Below are positions 16,498 to 23,962 of a DNA stretch of 48,193 nt, one piece after another. A program made the translations under genes and the position numbers. The stretch is from assembly GCA_903912445.1 (NCBI GenBank), contig CAIWHP010000034.1, positions 1 to 48,193 on the forward strand. The letters are read 5' to 3'. Position 1 is the stretch's first letter. Every line of letters begins with the position of its first letter. The DNA is from an uncultured Lentisphaerota bacterium (GTDB lineage: Bacteria; Verrucomicrobiota; Kiritimatiellia; CAIQIC01). The notes below the pieces were generated by a model. The model ran no database searches and was not told where the DNA came from. It saw only the letters and a program-made list of their open reading frames with translations.

Positions 16498-16518
16498 ACC
16501 CTGAGCTTGTCGAAGGGT
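16498..16518. repeat. Short dispersed repeat ACCCTGAGCTTGTCGAAGGGT
   Basis: A 21-bp unit with ACCCT/AGGGT arms and a GAGCTTGTCGA centre. Related words (GCTTGTCGTTCTGTCGAAG, GAGCCTGTCGAAC) recur between 16440 and 16550. The unit resembles the CTGAGCTTGTCGAAGG repeat common in many environmental genomes. No gene is present in 16260-16895. Confidence 0.5.
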
Positions 16519-16540
16519 CGAATCCGCCTGCGGTGAGCCT

Positions 16541-16618
16541 GTCGAACCCGCCGCGCCCGCCGATCACCACCCACACTTTGGCTGGCGCCCGGCGCTCGCG
16601 GCGCGAGCGCCCTACCCT
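16541..16618. repeat. 78-bp direct repeat, copy 1
   Basis: Copy 1 begins GTCGAACCCGCCGCGCCC and ends CGAGCGCCCTACCCT. Copy 2 at 16718-16795 differs at one position (CACAC versus CACAT). The 3' part holds a hairpin built from GGCGCTCGC and GCGAGCGCC. The two copies are offset by 177 bp and flank the hairpin at 16657. Confidence 0.8.
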
Positions 16619-16656
16619 CAGGCCATGCGTTGGATTTGTCCTGCGCATTTCGTTGG

Positions 16657-16680
16657 TAGGGCGGCCACGCCGTGGCCGCC
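16657..16680. repeat. 24-bp hairpin repeat, copy 1 (copy 2 at 32652)
   Basis: TAGGGCGGCCACGCCGTGGC plus CGCC is identical to 32652-32675, 16 kb away. It folds as a 9-bp stem GGCGGCCAC/GTGGCCGCC with loop GCC. The shared TAGGG flank also occurs, inverted, at the ends of the nearby 78-bp repeats (CCCTA), so these may be halves of one composite element. Confidence 0.7.
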
Positions 16681-16717
16681 GTTCACCATCTCACGCATTG
16701 GATTCATCCCTCGTCAG

Positions 16718-16795
16718 GTCGAACCCGCCGCGCCCGCCGATCACCACCCACATTTTGGCTGGCGCCCGGCGCTCGCGGCGCGAGCGCCCTACCCT
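16718..16795. repeat. 78-bp direct repeat, copy 2
   Basis: Second copy of the unit at 16541-16618, matching 77 of 78 positions. It ends about 100 bp before the zinc-ribbon gene at 16896, so it may lie in or next to that gene's promoter region. Confidence 0.8.
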
Positions 16796-16895
16796 TGCTG
16801 CTTTCAGAATAGGTTTGCACCGCCGCCGCATCCCGGTAGAGAATACAGGTGCGTCACGTACGCCCGATACGCGCCCGGGAAAGTTTGAACTGACT

Positions 16896-17300
16896 ATGGC
16901 TGCTGTTAAAAAATTCGTTTGCTCGCACTGCCGGTACCTGCTCGAGGCTTCGGACGAAGGCCACGCCTACTTCTTGTCCGACGAGGGCAAGCCGCAGTTC
17001 TTCAGCTCCTCCGCCCGGGCGGAGGAACTGGAAACTTTTCTCCAGCACTCCGCCGGCAAAGACCTGAAGGATCAGGAGCGCACAGCTTTCCTGGCGCAGC
17101 GCACGGGCACAATGCGCGACATGCTGTGCATCGACTGCGGCGGCAAATTCAGGCGGGATGTGGACCGGCAGGAAATCGTCTGTCCCGGGCGGAAGTGCCA
17201 TTCCAAGAACGTATACGCCGTCTGGTATCTGGAAGGGCAAACCTGCCCGAGTTGCAAGACGGGCCACTTCAAGCTGAAGCGGCTGCTGTCGGTTCCGTAG
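16896..17300 (+). CDS. Zinc-ribbon protein of unknown function
   Basis: 134 aa from MAAVKKFVCSHCRYL; the frame is open upstream but that part runs through repeat DNA. Four Cys pairs are visible: CSHC (residues 9-12), CIDC, CPGRKC and CPSC, the last three in the C-terminal half (LCIDCGGKFRRDV, IVCPGRKCHSKNVYAVWYLEGQTCPSCKTGHFKL). These suggest one or two zinc ribbons. The central part (residues 25-80) is charged and helical. No signal peptide or membrane segment is present, so it is cytoplasmic. I do not recognise the family; nucleic-acid or protein binding is plausible. Confidence 0.78.
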   Translation: MAAVKKFVCSHCRYLLEASDEGHAYFLSDEGKPQFFSSSARAEELETFLQHSAGKDLKDQERTAFLAQRTGTMRDMLCIDCGGKFRRDVDRQEIVCPGRKCHSKNVYAVWYLEGQTCPSCKTGHFKLKRLLSVP

Positions 17301-17478
17301 CGGAGAGGCCGGAAGGTTTCCGCCCTGCGGCAACAAGCGGCCCGCAGACTGCACCTTCAAAACCGAAGGGCCGTTTGCATAATGGCGAGTTACGCAATAC
17401 GTTGTTCAAGTTTTTGTGAACGGGCGCCAACGCAGGTGCGGGGCGTGGGCAGGCGCGTCCGGTCCAAAGGATGAAAAA

Positions 17479-17829
17479 TTGAAACGCAACAGACCCGGGT
17501 TCACGCTGGTGGAAATCATGATTGTGGTCGCCATCATCGCCTTGCTGGCCGCCATCGCGGTGCCGTCATTCATGAGCGCCCGGACCAAGTCCATGCTGAG
17601 TTCCTGCCAAAACAACCTGCGCTTGATCGATGGGGCCGTCGAGCAATACGCCCTGGCCAATTCCAACGCGGTGGCGACCGCCCTCACCCAGCTCATCGGC
17701 ACCAACTTCTACATCGCGCAACTGCCGGTCTGCAAAGCCGGCGGCACCTATACGCTGCCCGCCGACCTGGCCCAAAAAACCGCCTGCTCGATTCATGGAG
17801 CGCTGGGGGACGCGGCCGCATCCCCATGA
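17479..17829 (+). CDS. Type IV/type II pseudopilin (GspG-like prepilin)
   Basis: 116 aa if started at TTG 17479, with AAAGG 8 bp upstream. An ATG at 17471 in another frame reads ATG-AAA-AAT-TGA and stops at once, overlapping this TTG. The N-terminus is a canonical class III prepilin peptide: LKRNRPG then FTLVEIMIVVAIIALLAAIAV, with Glu at mature position 5. The remainder (SCQNNLRLIDGAVEQYALAN, then CKAGGTYTLPADLAQ) matches short pseudopilins common in verrucomicrobia. It should be cleaved by a prepilin peptidase and methylated. No other secretion or pilus gene is nearby, so it is an orphan that would rely on a system encoded elsewhere. Confidence 0.88.
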   Translation: MKRNRPGFTLVEIMIVVAIIALLAAIAVPSFMSARTKSMLSSCQNNLRLIDGAVEQYALANSNAVATALTQLIGTNFYIAQLPVCKAGGTYTLPADLAQKTACSIHGALGDAAASP

Positions 17830-17968
17830 CTCCGCCCGCTGATTGTTGAGCCTCGGACAACAAGCTGACCGGGCAGCAAGGCGGCTCAATATACAGGGGC
17901 AAGCCTGCCCGACATGAGCTGCGTTTCCACCGTTGACAGCCTCGCCGGCGCGGCGGTAAGCTATCCAT

Positions 17969-18142
17969 ATGAGTGACATGCGCCGGAAATTTATTTCCCG
18001 TGCAGATGTGATCACCCTGCAGCGCAGGGGCGTGCCGCGGGGACTGTCTTTTTACAGCGCGACCTGCCTGCCGGGCTGGCTGGGCAGTCGCGGCGCCGGT
18101 CAAGGACCCAGCGGGGCCGTCGCGTGGCAGGTGTACCGATGA
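17969..18142 (+). CDS. Possible small basic protein, coupled to the next gene
   Basis: 57 aa, MSDMRRKFISRADVITLQRR to VAWQVYR. It is supported mainly by its stop, which overlaps the next ATG as ATGA (18139-18142), the arrangement used by the real operons in this window. The Shine-Dalgarno sequence is weak (GGCGGTAAG). Composition is basic and Gly-rich in the second half, with no recognised domain. It could be a chance frame; comparison with homologous loci would decide. The stretch 17830-17968 before it shows no gene. Confidence 0.35.
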   Translation: MSDMRRKFISRADVITLQRRGVPRGLSFYSATCLPGWLGSRGAGQGPSGAVAWQVYR

Positions 18143-18550
18143 AAACAAAACGGCCGGTCCGCCTTCACAAGCGAAAACAGGTAACCTTCAGCGACGTCTG
18201 CTCTGCGGATGAACGCGTGAGCAAGGCGCGGGAAGAGCTGCATGACGCGCAAGTGATGCTGATCCATCACAACTGCCTCATGGCGCGTAGGGATCCTCAG
18301 CGCGACGCCGTGGCCTTGCAACACTACAAAGACTGCGTCGCGCAAATGGAAATCCTGCTCCAGCAAGCCCTGGAACATCAAGCCTACTGCGCTGCCGCCG
18401 TCATAAAGACAGGGAAACCAGCTGGGCATCGAAACCTTCGCCGGTAAGTGCAGACGCAAGGGCCAGTTCAAGGTGGACGAGCCACCACGTTGCCCGAAAG
18501 GCCGCTCAACCCGCATCAAGCAAGAAGAGCCAGTCACCCTGCAGGACTGA
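18139..18550 (+). pseudogene. Small charged protein gene with an apparent +1 frameshift
   Basis: The frame from 18139 (MKTKRPVRLHKRKQV) reads 102 residues to TAA at 18447, with a helical middle (VSKAREELHDAQVMLIHHN, VAQMEILLQQALEHQAYC). Near 18408-18416 (GACAGGGAAACC) the coding signal moves to another frame: dropping one base there continues as GNQLGIETFAGKCRRKG, then QFKVDEPPRCPKGRSTRIKQ, ending at TGA 18548-18550. That second stretch has mostly G/C third positions, like real genes here. The intact product would be about 136 aa. It is either a recent single-base insertion or a sequencing error. I do not recognise the family. Confidence 0.5.
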
Positions 18551-18600
18551 GGAGGAAGGTGCTACAATGATCGGGAGATTTTTCCCGCATCCAAGCCGAC

Positions 18601-19239
18601 TCAGTTCGGTTCGCTGTCAACCATCTGCACTATGGACTTCCTGAAGCCCTGCGAGCGGGGCCGGTTGGCTTCTGAAGCGCTTTTGCACCTGATGCACATC
18701 GTGGCGAAGGGCTGGGCGGTCAGGCGCGCCTCCGCAATCAACACCCCGCAGTCCTCGCACAAACCATAGGTGCGCTGGTCAAGACGGCGGAACGCATCGA
18801 TAATGTCGCTCAGCATATCCTGCTTATTGCTCATCTGCATGAGCGCCAGGTCTTGCACAAAATTATCGGTGCCATCCTCGTCAGTACTCTGGCCGTCGCC
18901 GTCCATCCTGCTGACGACACCACCCGCACGACCTCCCGCCAGAAAGCCGATGGTATCCACCGCGATGTCATACAGCCGTTGGAGCCGTTCCCGAAACTGC
19001 TTCAGGTCTGCCGCAGACCATTTGACCGTCTTGGCGACGGTCACCGCTTCGGATTCTACGCCCGGCGTGGGCTTCTTGGCAGCAGGACGCTTAACCGCAT
19101 GAGAGCGAAGCGCTTTATTGGAAACGGTTCGTGGTGCCTTCGCTCTGACGGCTTTTAGAGCCTTGCCCGGCTTGCGCGCCTTGACCGCTTTCGTGGCCTT
19201 GGCCGCCTTGCTTGCCTTCCGCGTCTTCAACTTGCTCAT
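18601..19239 (-). CDS. DksA/TraR-type zinc-finger regulator with Lys/Ala-rich N-terminal tail
   Basis: 212 aa from MSKLKTRKASKAAKATKAV with GAGGAA upstream. Residues 1-60 are a Lys/Ala/Arg tail resembling histone H1 or bacterial AlgP/Hc1 tails, unusual for DksA, and suited to DNA or RNA binding. Residues about 72-150 form the helical region (WSAADLKQFRERLQRLYDIA) and carry acidic DGDGQSTDEDGTDN near the tip. The C4 zinc finger is CEDCGVLIAEARL then MCIRC (about 163-185). DksA proteins bind the RNA polymerase secondary channel and modulate transcription initiation. It lies 97 bp downstream of tRNA-Val on the same strand, with its own candidate promoter between them. Confidence 0.88.
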   Translation of the reverse strand: MSKLKTRKASKAAKATKAVKARKPGKALKAVRAKAPRTVSNKALRSHAVKRPAAKKPTPGVESEAVTVAKTVKWSAADLKQFRERLQRLYDIAVDTIGFLAGGRAGGVVSRMDGDGQSTDEDGTDNFVQDLALMQMSNKQDMLSDIIDAFRRLDQRTYGLCEDCGVLIAEARLTAQPFATMCIRCKSASEANRPRSQGFRKSIVQMVDSEPN

Positions 19240-19286
19240 GTGGCCTTTCCTCGTTACCGCGCAATAACCATGGAAAAGGGCGCGAG

Positions 19287-19315
19287 CTAGTACCAGACGA
19301 TCCCAACGGTGTCAA
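19287..19315 (-). promoter_or_regulatory. Candidate sigma-70 promoter for the dksA-like gene
   Basis: On the minus strand a perfect TTGACA -35 (19310-19315) is followed after 17 bp by TACTAG (19287-19292) as a weak -10. It lies about 48 bp upstream of the start codon at 19239 and just after the tRNA-Val 3' end. Confidence 0.45.
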
Positions 19316-19336
19316 CGTAGATATGCAGGCAAGGGC

Positions 19337-19413
19337 TGGTGGGCGGCACAGGGCTCGAACCTGTGACCTCGTGCATGTGAGGCACGCGCTCTAACCAACT
19401 GAGCTAGCCGCCC
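19337..19413 (-). tRNA. tRNA-Val (anticodon CAC)
   Basis: Reading the minus strand, the cloverleaf is complete: acceptor GGGCGGC/GCCGCCC, D arm GCTC..GAGC with AGTTGGTTA loop, anticodon stem CGTGC/GCACG with loop CTCACAT (anticodon CAC), variable AGGTC, and T arm ACAGG-TTCGAGC-CCTGT. The discriminator is A (19340) and the CCA end is encoded (19339-19337). Anticodon CAC decodes GUG valine codons, which suits a GC-rich genome. Confidence 0.97.
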
Positions 19414-19419
19414 ATTGCG

Positions 19420-19450
19420 AAAAGCGGGGGGACAATGGATTTTTCCCCGC
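19420..19450 (-). terminator. Terminator after the alpha-galactosidase gene
   Basis: On the minus strand GCGGGG (19445-19450) pairs with CCCCGC (19424-19429) across a loop of about 15 nt, followed by TTTTC. It lies 41 bp beyond the GH27 stop at 19491 and directly before the tRNA-Val 5' end, so it would isolate the tRNA from read-through. Confidence 0.5.
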
Positions 19451-19490
19451 GTTGTTGCAAGTCAAAATCGCAGGCGCACCGCCGCGCCGG

Positions 19491-21497
19491 TCACTTGGCC
19501 GGCCAGATCCGGACCAGCACCACGCCATGGCGCGGGACGGCGGCTTCGAACTGGCTGTCGAACTCGCCGATGTCCTGCTGCCGCCAGAGGTCGCGAACAC
19601 GCTGCTTGCCGGCGAGGCCCAGATCGCTCCACTTGGCCGTGACGCGGCAGGCCACGGCGCCGCGGTTGAACAGGCCGACCGCGAGCGAGCCGTCTTCCAT
19701 CTTCTTCGCCCACACCTCGAGGTTGCCGTCCTTGCTCACGCGCCCGGCCTGCTTGCCAAGCGGATCCTGGTTGATCTCGAGGACCTCATCATTCGTCAAC
19801 AGGCTCAAGGTGAAGTCGTCGAACTGCGTCATGTCGCAGCCGATCAGCAGCGGCGAGCAGAGCAGGCACCAGAGGCTGATGTGCGTGTACTGCTCGTTCG
19901 GCGTCAGCTTGCTCGGATGCAGATGCCCCCACCCCACCTGCCCGACGACGAGCATGTCCGGATCGTTCCAATGGCCCGGCCCGGCATACGCCTCGTGCCC
20001 GTGCTGGCTAAACCCGATGCCCGCCATGCTGCCCCAGGTGTCGGTGATGTCGCCGGTCGTCCGCCAGCAGTTGCCGCCGAGTTCCTCGCCCCACGTCCAC
20101 ACCTCGCCCATCCCGTACTGGCAGAAGCTGAAGAGGATATCGCGGTTCTGCTTGTCGAGCGCCGCGCGCATCACCGCGTAGGGCCGCATGTTGTGCACCA
20201 GCTTCGCCGGCGCGCCGTTGGTCAGGTATTTCGCCATCGGCGCAAAGCTCACCGGCCGCGTGCGCGTCTTTTCCATGCCGGGACTATAGGAGCACCAGTC
20301 GTACTTCAGATAATCGAAGCCCCACGCCGCGTAGCTCTGCGCGTCGAGCTCCTCGTGATCGTAGCTCGCCACGCAGTCGCCGCAGGTCCACGGACCGGGC
20401 GAGGAATAGAGGCCCACCTTGAGGCCCAGATCATGCACGTAATCCGTCAGCCCCTTCATGTCCGGGAACCGCGGGTTCGGCATGATGTGCCCCTCGGCGT
20501 CGCGATGCGGGCCTTGCAGCGTCGGATCCTTCGAGTCTTTGTGGCATTCCCAGAAGTCGTCGATGTTGATGTAGGTCCAGCCGTGCTGGGTCAGCCCGCT
20601 CTCCACCATCGCCTTCGCCGCCGCCTTCACCTTTTCGGCGCTGATCGCATGCGCGAAGCAGTTCCAGCTGTTCCAGCCCATCGGCGGCGTCAGCGCGATC
20701 TGGTCGCCCACGACGATCCGCAGCTCCCGCCGGACCGCGCCGCGCGCGTTCTTCGCCACCAGTTCCGCCTTGTAGGTGCCCGGCTGCGCCACGCTGCCTT
20801 TGATGATGCCCGTGTGCGCGTCGAGCCTGAGGCCGGCCGGCAGGCCCGCGGCCGCAAAGGTCATCGGCCGCTCGCCCGTCGCCGCGATCATGTAGAGGAA
20901 CGGATGGCCCGGCCGCACGCCCGTGATGCGCGCGCCATTGATGCGCGGCGTCGCCGGCGCCTTCGGCGTCAGGATGACCGCCTCCTCCTTTTGCGCCGGG
21001 CCCACGACCGGCTTCGCGCCGTGGAACGTGATCTTCGCATCGGCCCAGTCGGCGTGATCGAAGTTGATGCCGTCGCCGGCGTCGGTCACCTCGAGCAGCA
21101 GCCCCTTCACGCCGCGCACGTCCAGGTCGATCTTCGAAGGTTCCATGCCCGCCTTCTTCAGCCCGCTCGTGAAGACTTCCTTGCCGTCGGCCGTCACCTT
21201 GAACTCGACGCTGGCCGCGCTGCCCTTGACCTCGTCATCCACGCCGACCACCGCCGTGAAGCGGTCTGCGCCGCCCTGCAGGTCCAGCTCGAAAATACTT
21301 TCCGCGTGCGTGCCCACGCCGTGCTCGAACGTCCGGCCGCCGAGCTTGAGCGGATGCTTGTCCACCGACTTGTTTTTCTGCGGCGCACCGTAACCCTGCG
21401 CCATGTTGCCGAGACCGAGGTCCGCGACCCACACCTCGCCCGCCGCCGCCCAACCCGCCCCCAACAAAAGCGCCAATCCGATGTGCCCGGTTTTCAT
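19491..21497 (-). CDS. GH27 alpha-galactosidase with NPCBM and Ig-like domains
   Basis: 668 aa; GAGAGGGA precedes the ATG. A signal peptide ends near Ala19. Residues about 22-160 are an NPCBM carbohydrate-binding domain (FEHGVGTHAESIFELDL, FTAVVGVDDEV). Residues about 175-262 are a putative Ig (He_PIG) domain (FAAAGLPAGLRLDAHTGII). The GH27 catalytic barrel starts at LTPPMGWNSWNCF (about 269). The nucleophile is Asp400 in YLKYDWC, and Asp483 in WRTTGDI aligns with the acid/base of human alpha-galactosidase A. It removes terminal alpha-galactose from oligosaccharides or galactomannan, outside the cytoplasm. Its promoter region contains three phased palindromes (21556-21638). Confidence 0.94.
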   Translation of the reverse strand: MKTGHIGLALLLGAGWAAAGEVWVADLGLGNMAQGYGAPQKNKSVDKHPLKLGGRTFEHGVGTHAESIFELDLQGGADRFTAVVGVDDEVKGSAASVEFKVTADGKEVFTSGLKKAGMEPSKIDLDVRGVKGLLLEVTDAGDGINFDHADWADAKITFHGAKPVVGPAQKEEAVILTPKAPATPRINGARITGVRPGHPFLYMIAATGERPMTFAAAGLPAGLRLDAHTGIIKGSVAQPGTYKAELVAKNARGAVRRELRIVVGDQIALTPPMGWNSWNCFAHAISAEKVKAAAKAMVESGLTQHGWTYINIDDFWECHKDSKDPTLQGPHRDAEGHIMPNPRFPDMKGLTDYVHDLGLKVGLYSSPGPWTCGDCVASYDHEELDAQSYAAWGFDYLKYDWCSYSPGMEKTRTRPVSFAPMAKYLTNGAPAKLVHNMRPYAVMRAALDKQNRDILFSFCQYGMGEVWTWGEELGGNCWRTTGDITDTWGSMAGIGFSQHGHEAYAGPGHWNDPDMLVVGQVGWGHLHPSKLTPNEQYTHISLWCLLCSPLLIGCDMTQFDDFTLSLLTNDEVLEINQDPLGKQAGRVSKDGNLEVWAKKMEDGSLAVGLFNRGAVACRVTAKWSDLGLAGKQRVRDLWRQQDIGEFDSQFEAAVPRHGVVLVRIWPAK

Positions 21498-21555
21498 GAT
21501 GGTCCCTCTCGCGGTGCGGATGATGCCGCATCACCCCCCAAACGCGCAACGCAAC

Positions 21556-21638
21556 TTTTCCAAGCGTTGGAAACGAGCGCGCCAGCTTTTTCCAAGGTCT
21601 GGAAAAACAGCGGTCACGGTTTCCAAGCCTTGGAAAAA
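21556..21638. repeat. Palindrome array C (three copies), divergent promoter region
   Basis: Three copies, TTTTCCAAGCGTTGGAAA, TTTTTCCAAGGTCTGGAAAA and TTTCCAAGCCTTGGAAAAA, are centred at 21565, 21597 and 21628 (spacing 32 and 31 bp). They lie between the divergent GH27 gene (start 21497) and methyltransferase gene (start 21728). The two spacers are unlike each other, so the regular spacing is not explained by recent tandem duplication. Confidence 0.8.
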
Positions 21639-21727
21639 CCGATGAGCAGGCGTGCTTTCCTGCGGTAGAACAGCACCGGACCTCCGGCATGGCGTGCCAA
21701 ATCCATTACTTCTGGTATTCTTCCCCT

Positions 21728-23383
21728 ATGAAATCCGACAAAGAACTTTACCGCGAGTTGCGCGGCCTGACCTGCGACCAGCTTTGGAACAACGAGGTCG
21801 CCCGCTTCAACCGGGCGTCACCGAAGGAGCGCATGGACCGCGTGGCGGTCATCCGCGCGGTCGGCGTGGTCTTTGCCGGACAGGGGACCAAGGCGCAGCG
21901 GATCGAGGTCCGGGCCTGGCTGCGGGGGCTGCTGCAGGATCCCGCCGAGAAAATCCGCCGTTACGCGATGGCGGCGCTGCCGAAAATCGGCGCCGGCGAG
22001 GGCGAGGAGCAGGAACTGTTGTCCTTGCTCCAGGCGACCACCGTGGACCGCGAGAAGAAATACCTGGGCCGGGCGCTCGACAAGATCGGCGGCGCGGCAA
22101 CGCTGGACGTGATGAAGGCTGCGCCGGGGCTGCTGCCGCAGACGGAGCAAAAGGTCCGGGCGAGCATGGCGCGCAAGGAACAGCCGAGCGCCATCCGGCT
22201 GGACCGGGCCTTCCCGCTGTCGCCCGACCTGCGGATTCATCTGCGCTGCCGCCGCGGCCTGGAAGGAATCGTGCGCGACGAGGCGCTGGACTTCATCGCG
22301 AAGCGCGGCAAGTTCCGGCTCATGGCGGTCCACGCAGGCGTCGTCACCCTCACGCCCACCGCGCCGTTCTCGCTGGCCGACCTGTATACGCTGCGCTGCT
22401 TTGCCACGCTGGGCTTTGTCCTCGGCGTAGCCCGGCCTGCCGACGGTCCTGCCGCGGTGGAGGGGTTGGCGGCGCTGATCGCCTCGCCGCTGGCGCGGCA
22501 GCTCCTGACGACCTTCACGGAAGGTTCGATCCGCTACCGGCTGGATTTTATCGGCAAAGGCCACCAGCGCGGCGCGGTGCGCGACGTGGTCAACCGGGCC
22601 TTCGCACTGTGTCCGGAAATCCTGAACGATGCGCGCAGTGCGCCGTGGGCGATGGAGGTGTTCGCGATCGCGGGCGGCCAGGCAGTCGAGCTGCGGCCGA
22701 AGTTCGTGCCCGATCCGCGGCTCGGCTATCGCACGGACGACGTGGACGCCGCCTCGCATCCGCCGCTGGCCGCCTGCATGGCCCGGCTGGCCGGCCGTGT
22801 GCGCGACGAGGTGGTGTGGGATCCGTTTTGCGGCTCGGGCCTGGAGCTGATCGAAAGCGCGCTGCTGGGCGGCGTGAAGAAAATCTTCGGCACGGATATC
22901 AGCGGAGAGGCCATTGCGATCGCGCAGGTGAATGTCGCGGCCGCCAAGCTGCAGGGTGTCCAGACGCAGCTGGTCTGCTGCGACTTTCGCGACCACGCCA
23001 AGATCGCAGGCCTCGGCCCGGCGAGCCTCACGCTCATCATCACGAACCCGCCGCTGGGCCGGCGCGTCCGCGTGCCGGATCTGCGCGGGATGTTTGCCGA
23101 TCTCTTCAGCGTCGCGGCGAACGTGCTCAAGCCCGGTGGCCGCCTCGTCTTTGCCAACCCGCTGCGGATCGAGCCCGCCGACCCGGCGCTGAAACTCAAG
23201 TACCGCGAAGTGGTTGACCTCGGCGGGTTCGACTGCCGCTTGGAAATGTACGAGAAGCTGGCGGCCCCGGCCGTGCGGCCTGTGCAGGCCCCAGCAGCGC
23301 CGGCGTCGGTTCAACGCAGCGCCCCAGCCAATCGTGGCGGCCGCCCCATGGCACGGACTGCCCGGCCGGGCTTTCGCGGTTGA
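21728..23383 (+). CDS. THUMP/UPF0020-type RNA methyltransferase with HEAT-like N-terminus
   Basis: 551 aa from MKSDKELYRELRGL; 13 upstream in-frame codons are possible but lack an RBS. Residues 1-150 are helical and HEAT-like (KIRRYAMAALPKIGAGEGEE). Residues about 165-310 match a THUMP-like RNA-binding segment. Residues about 350-500 are the SAM-dependent methyltransferase: VVWDPFCGSGLELIE binds SAM, IFGTDISGEAI follows, and TNPPLGRR is the N-P-P-L catalytic motif of N2-guanine methyltransferases (RlmL/TrmN type). The C-terminus is a disordered Pro/Ala/Arg tail. It probably methylates guanine in rRNA or tRNA. The HEAT-like extension is unusual. It is divergent from the GH27 gene across array C. 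Confidence 0.88.
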   Translation: MKSDKELYRELRGLTCDQLWNNEVARFNRASPKERMDRVAVIRAVGVVFAGQGTKAQRIEVRAWLRGLLQDPAEKIRRYAMAALPKIGAGEGEEQELLSLLQATTVDREKKYLGRALDKIGGAATLDVMKAAPGLLPQTEQKVRASMARKEQPSAIRLDRAFPLSPDLRIHLRCRRGLEGIVRDEALDFIAKRGKFRLMAVHAGVVTLTPTAPFSLADLYTLRCFATLGFVLGVARPADGPAAVEGLAALIASPLARQLLTTFTEGSIRYRLDFIGKGHQRGAVRDVVNRAFALCPEILNDARSAPWAMEVFAIAGGQAVELRPKFVPDPRLGYRTDDVDAASHPPLAACMARLAGRVRDEVVWDPFCGSGLELIESALLGGVKKIFGTDISGEAIAIAQVNVAAAKLQGVQTQLVCCDFRDHAKIAGLGPASLTLIITNPPLGRRVRVPDLRGMFADLFSVAANVLKPGGRLVFANPLRIEPADPALKLKYREVVDLGGFDCRLEMYEKLAAPAVRPVQAPAAPASVQRSAPANRGGRPMARTARPGFRG

Positions 23384-23444
23384 ACCGCCGGGGCTGGGCA
23401 GGGACTGCTTGGCCCCCGCGCCACCCAGCCTGCGCCCCTTCCCT

Positions 23445-23882
23445 TTAGCGGCGGGCGTGGTTCTGGATGACGAAGTGTTCGCGGGTGTAGGTGCAGGCGC
23501 TCTCGAGGCTCGGCAGCAGCTTGGTGCAGAAGCGGACCATCCACGGGTTGCTGTCCTTGAACGTGAACGGCGTGAAGGCGATGACGAACTTGTTCAGGTC
23601 GTGGCTGGCGTAGAAGACCTCCATGGCGGTGCCGATGGAGTTCTTGTTGTAGTTGACGAGGATGATGTCGGCGTCGCGCACGTCCTGCAAATCGAACTCG
23701 ACAATCTCGTTGGCGCTGTCGACCTCGCGGTCCTTGAAATTGCGGCGCATGGGGTCGAGGAGGATGAAATGCTTGCCGAGGAGCTTCTTGGCGGTCTCGC
23801 GCCAGGCGCGGGCCTGCCCCTCGTGTTCGTCCATGATCGGCCCGCACAGATAAATCTTCTGCTTACCCGTTTCGTTTTTCAT
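23445..23882 (-). CDS. Nucleoside 2-deoxyribosyltransferase-like protein
   Basis: 145 aa. The N-terminal KIYLCGPIMDEHEG matches the nucleoside 2-deoxyribosyltransferase fold (strand then G-P-x-M loop). DLQDVRDADIILVNYN has the conserved acidic and Asn positions, and GTAMEVFYA carries the candidate nucleophilic Glu. Members transfer or hydrolyse deoxyribose on nucleosides or nucleotides, in salvage or nucleotide-pool cleaning. No signal peptide; cytoplasmic. It is convergent with the methyltransferase (62 bp gap at 23384-23444 with a weak 7-bp GGCTGGG/CCCAGCC stem) and divergent from proS. Substrate is uncertain. Confidence 0.85.
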   Translation of the reverse strand: MKNETGKQKIYLCGPIMDEHEGQARAWRETAKKLLGKHFILLDPMRRNFKDREVDSANEIVEFDLQDVRDADIILVNYNKNSIGTAMEVFYASHDLNKFVIAFTPFTFKDSNPWMVRFCTKLLPSLESACTYTREHFVIQNHARR

Positions 23883-23962
23883 CGCCGGCTCCGTGGTTTC
23901 TGCTTGTTTGCGAACGGCGCGGAGCCTACCTTACCGCCCGTCGTTTTCCAAGAGGAGCCCTT

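Noticed and set aside
19414-19490. Promoter for tRNA-Val
   Set aside because: A TTGACT lies upstream, but no -10 at a usable distance is seen; the segment is better explained by the GH27 terminator.
21556-21638. Regular short repeats as a CRISPR array
   Set aside because: Units are 15-20 bp perfect palindromes with spacers of about 13-16 bp, only 2-3 per locus and repeated at four loci; no cas gene is in the window.
23392-23430. Bidirectional terminator between convergent methyltransferase and deoxyribosyltransferase genes
   Set aside because: Only a 7-bp stem with a 25-nt loop and no T-run on either strand.
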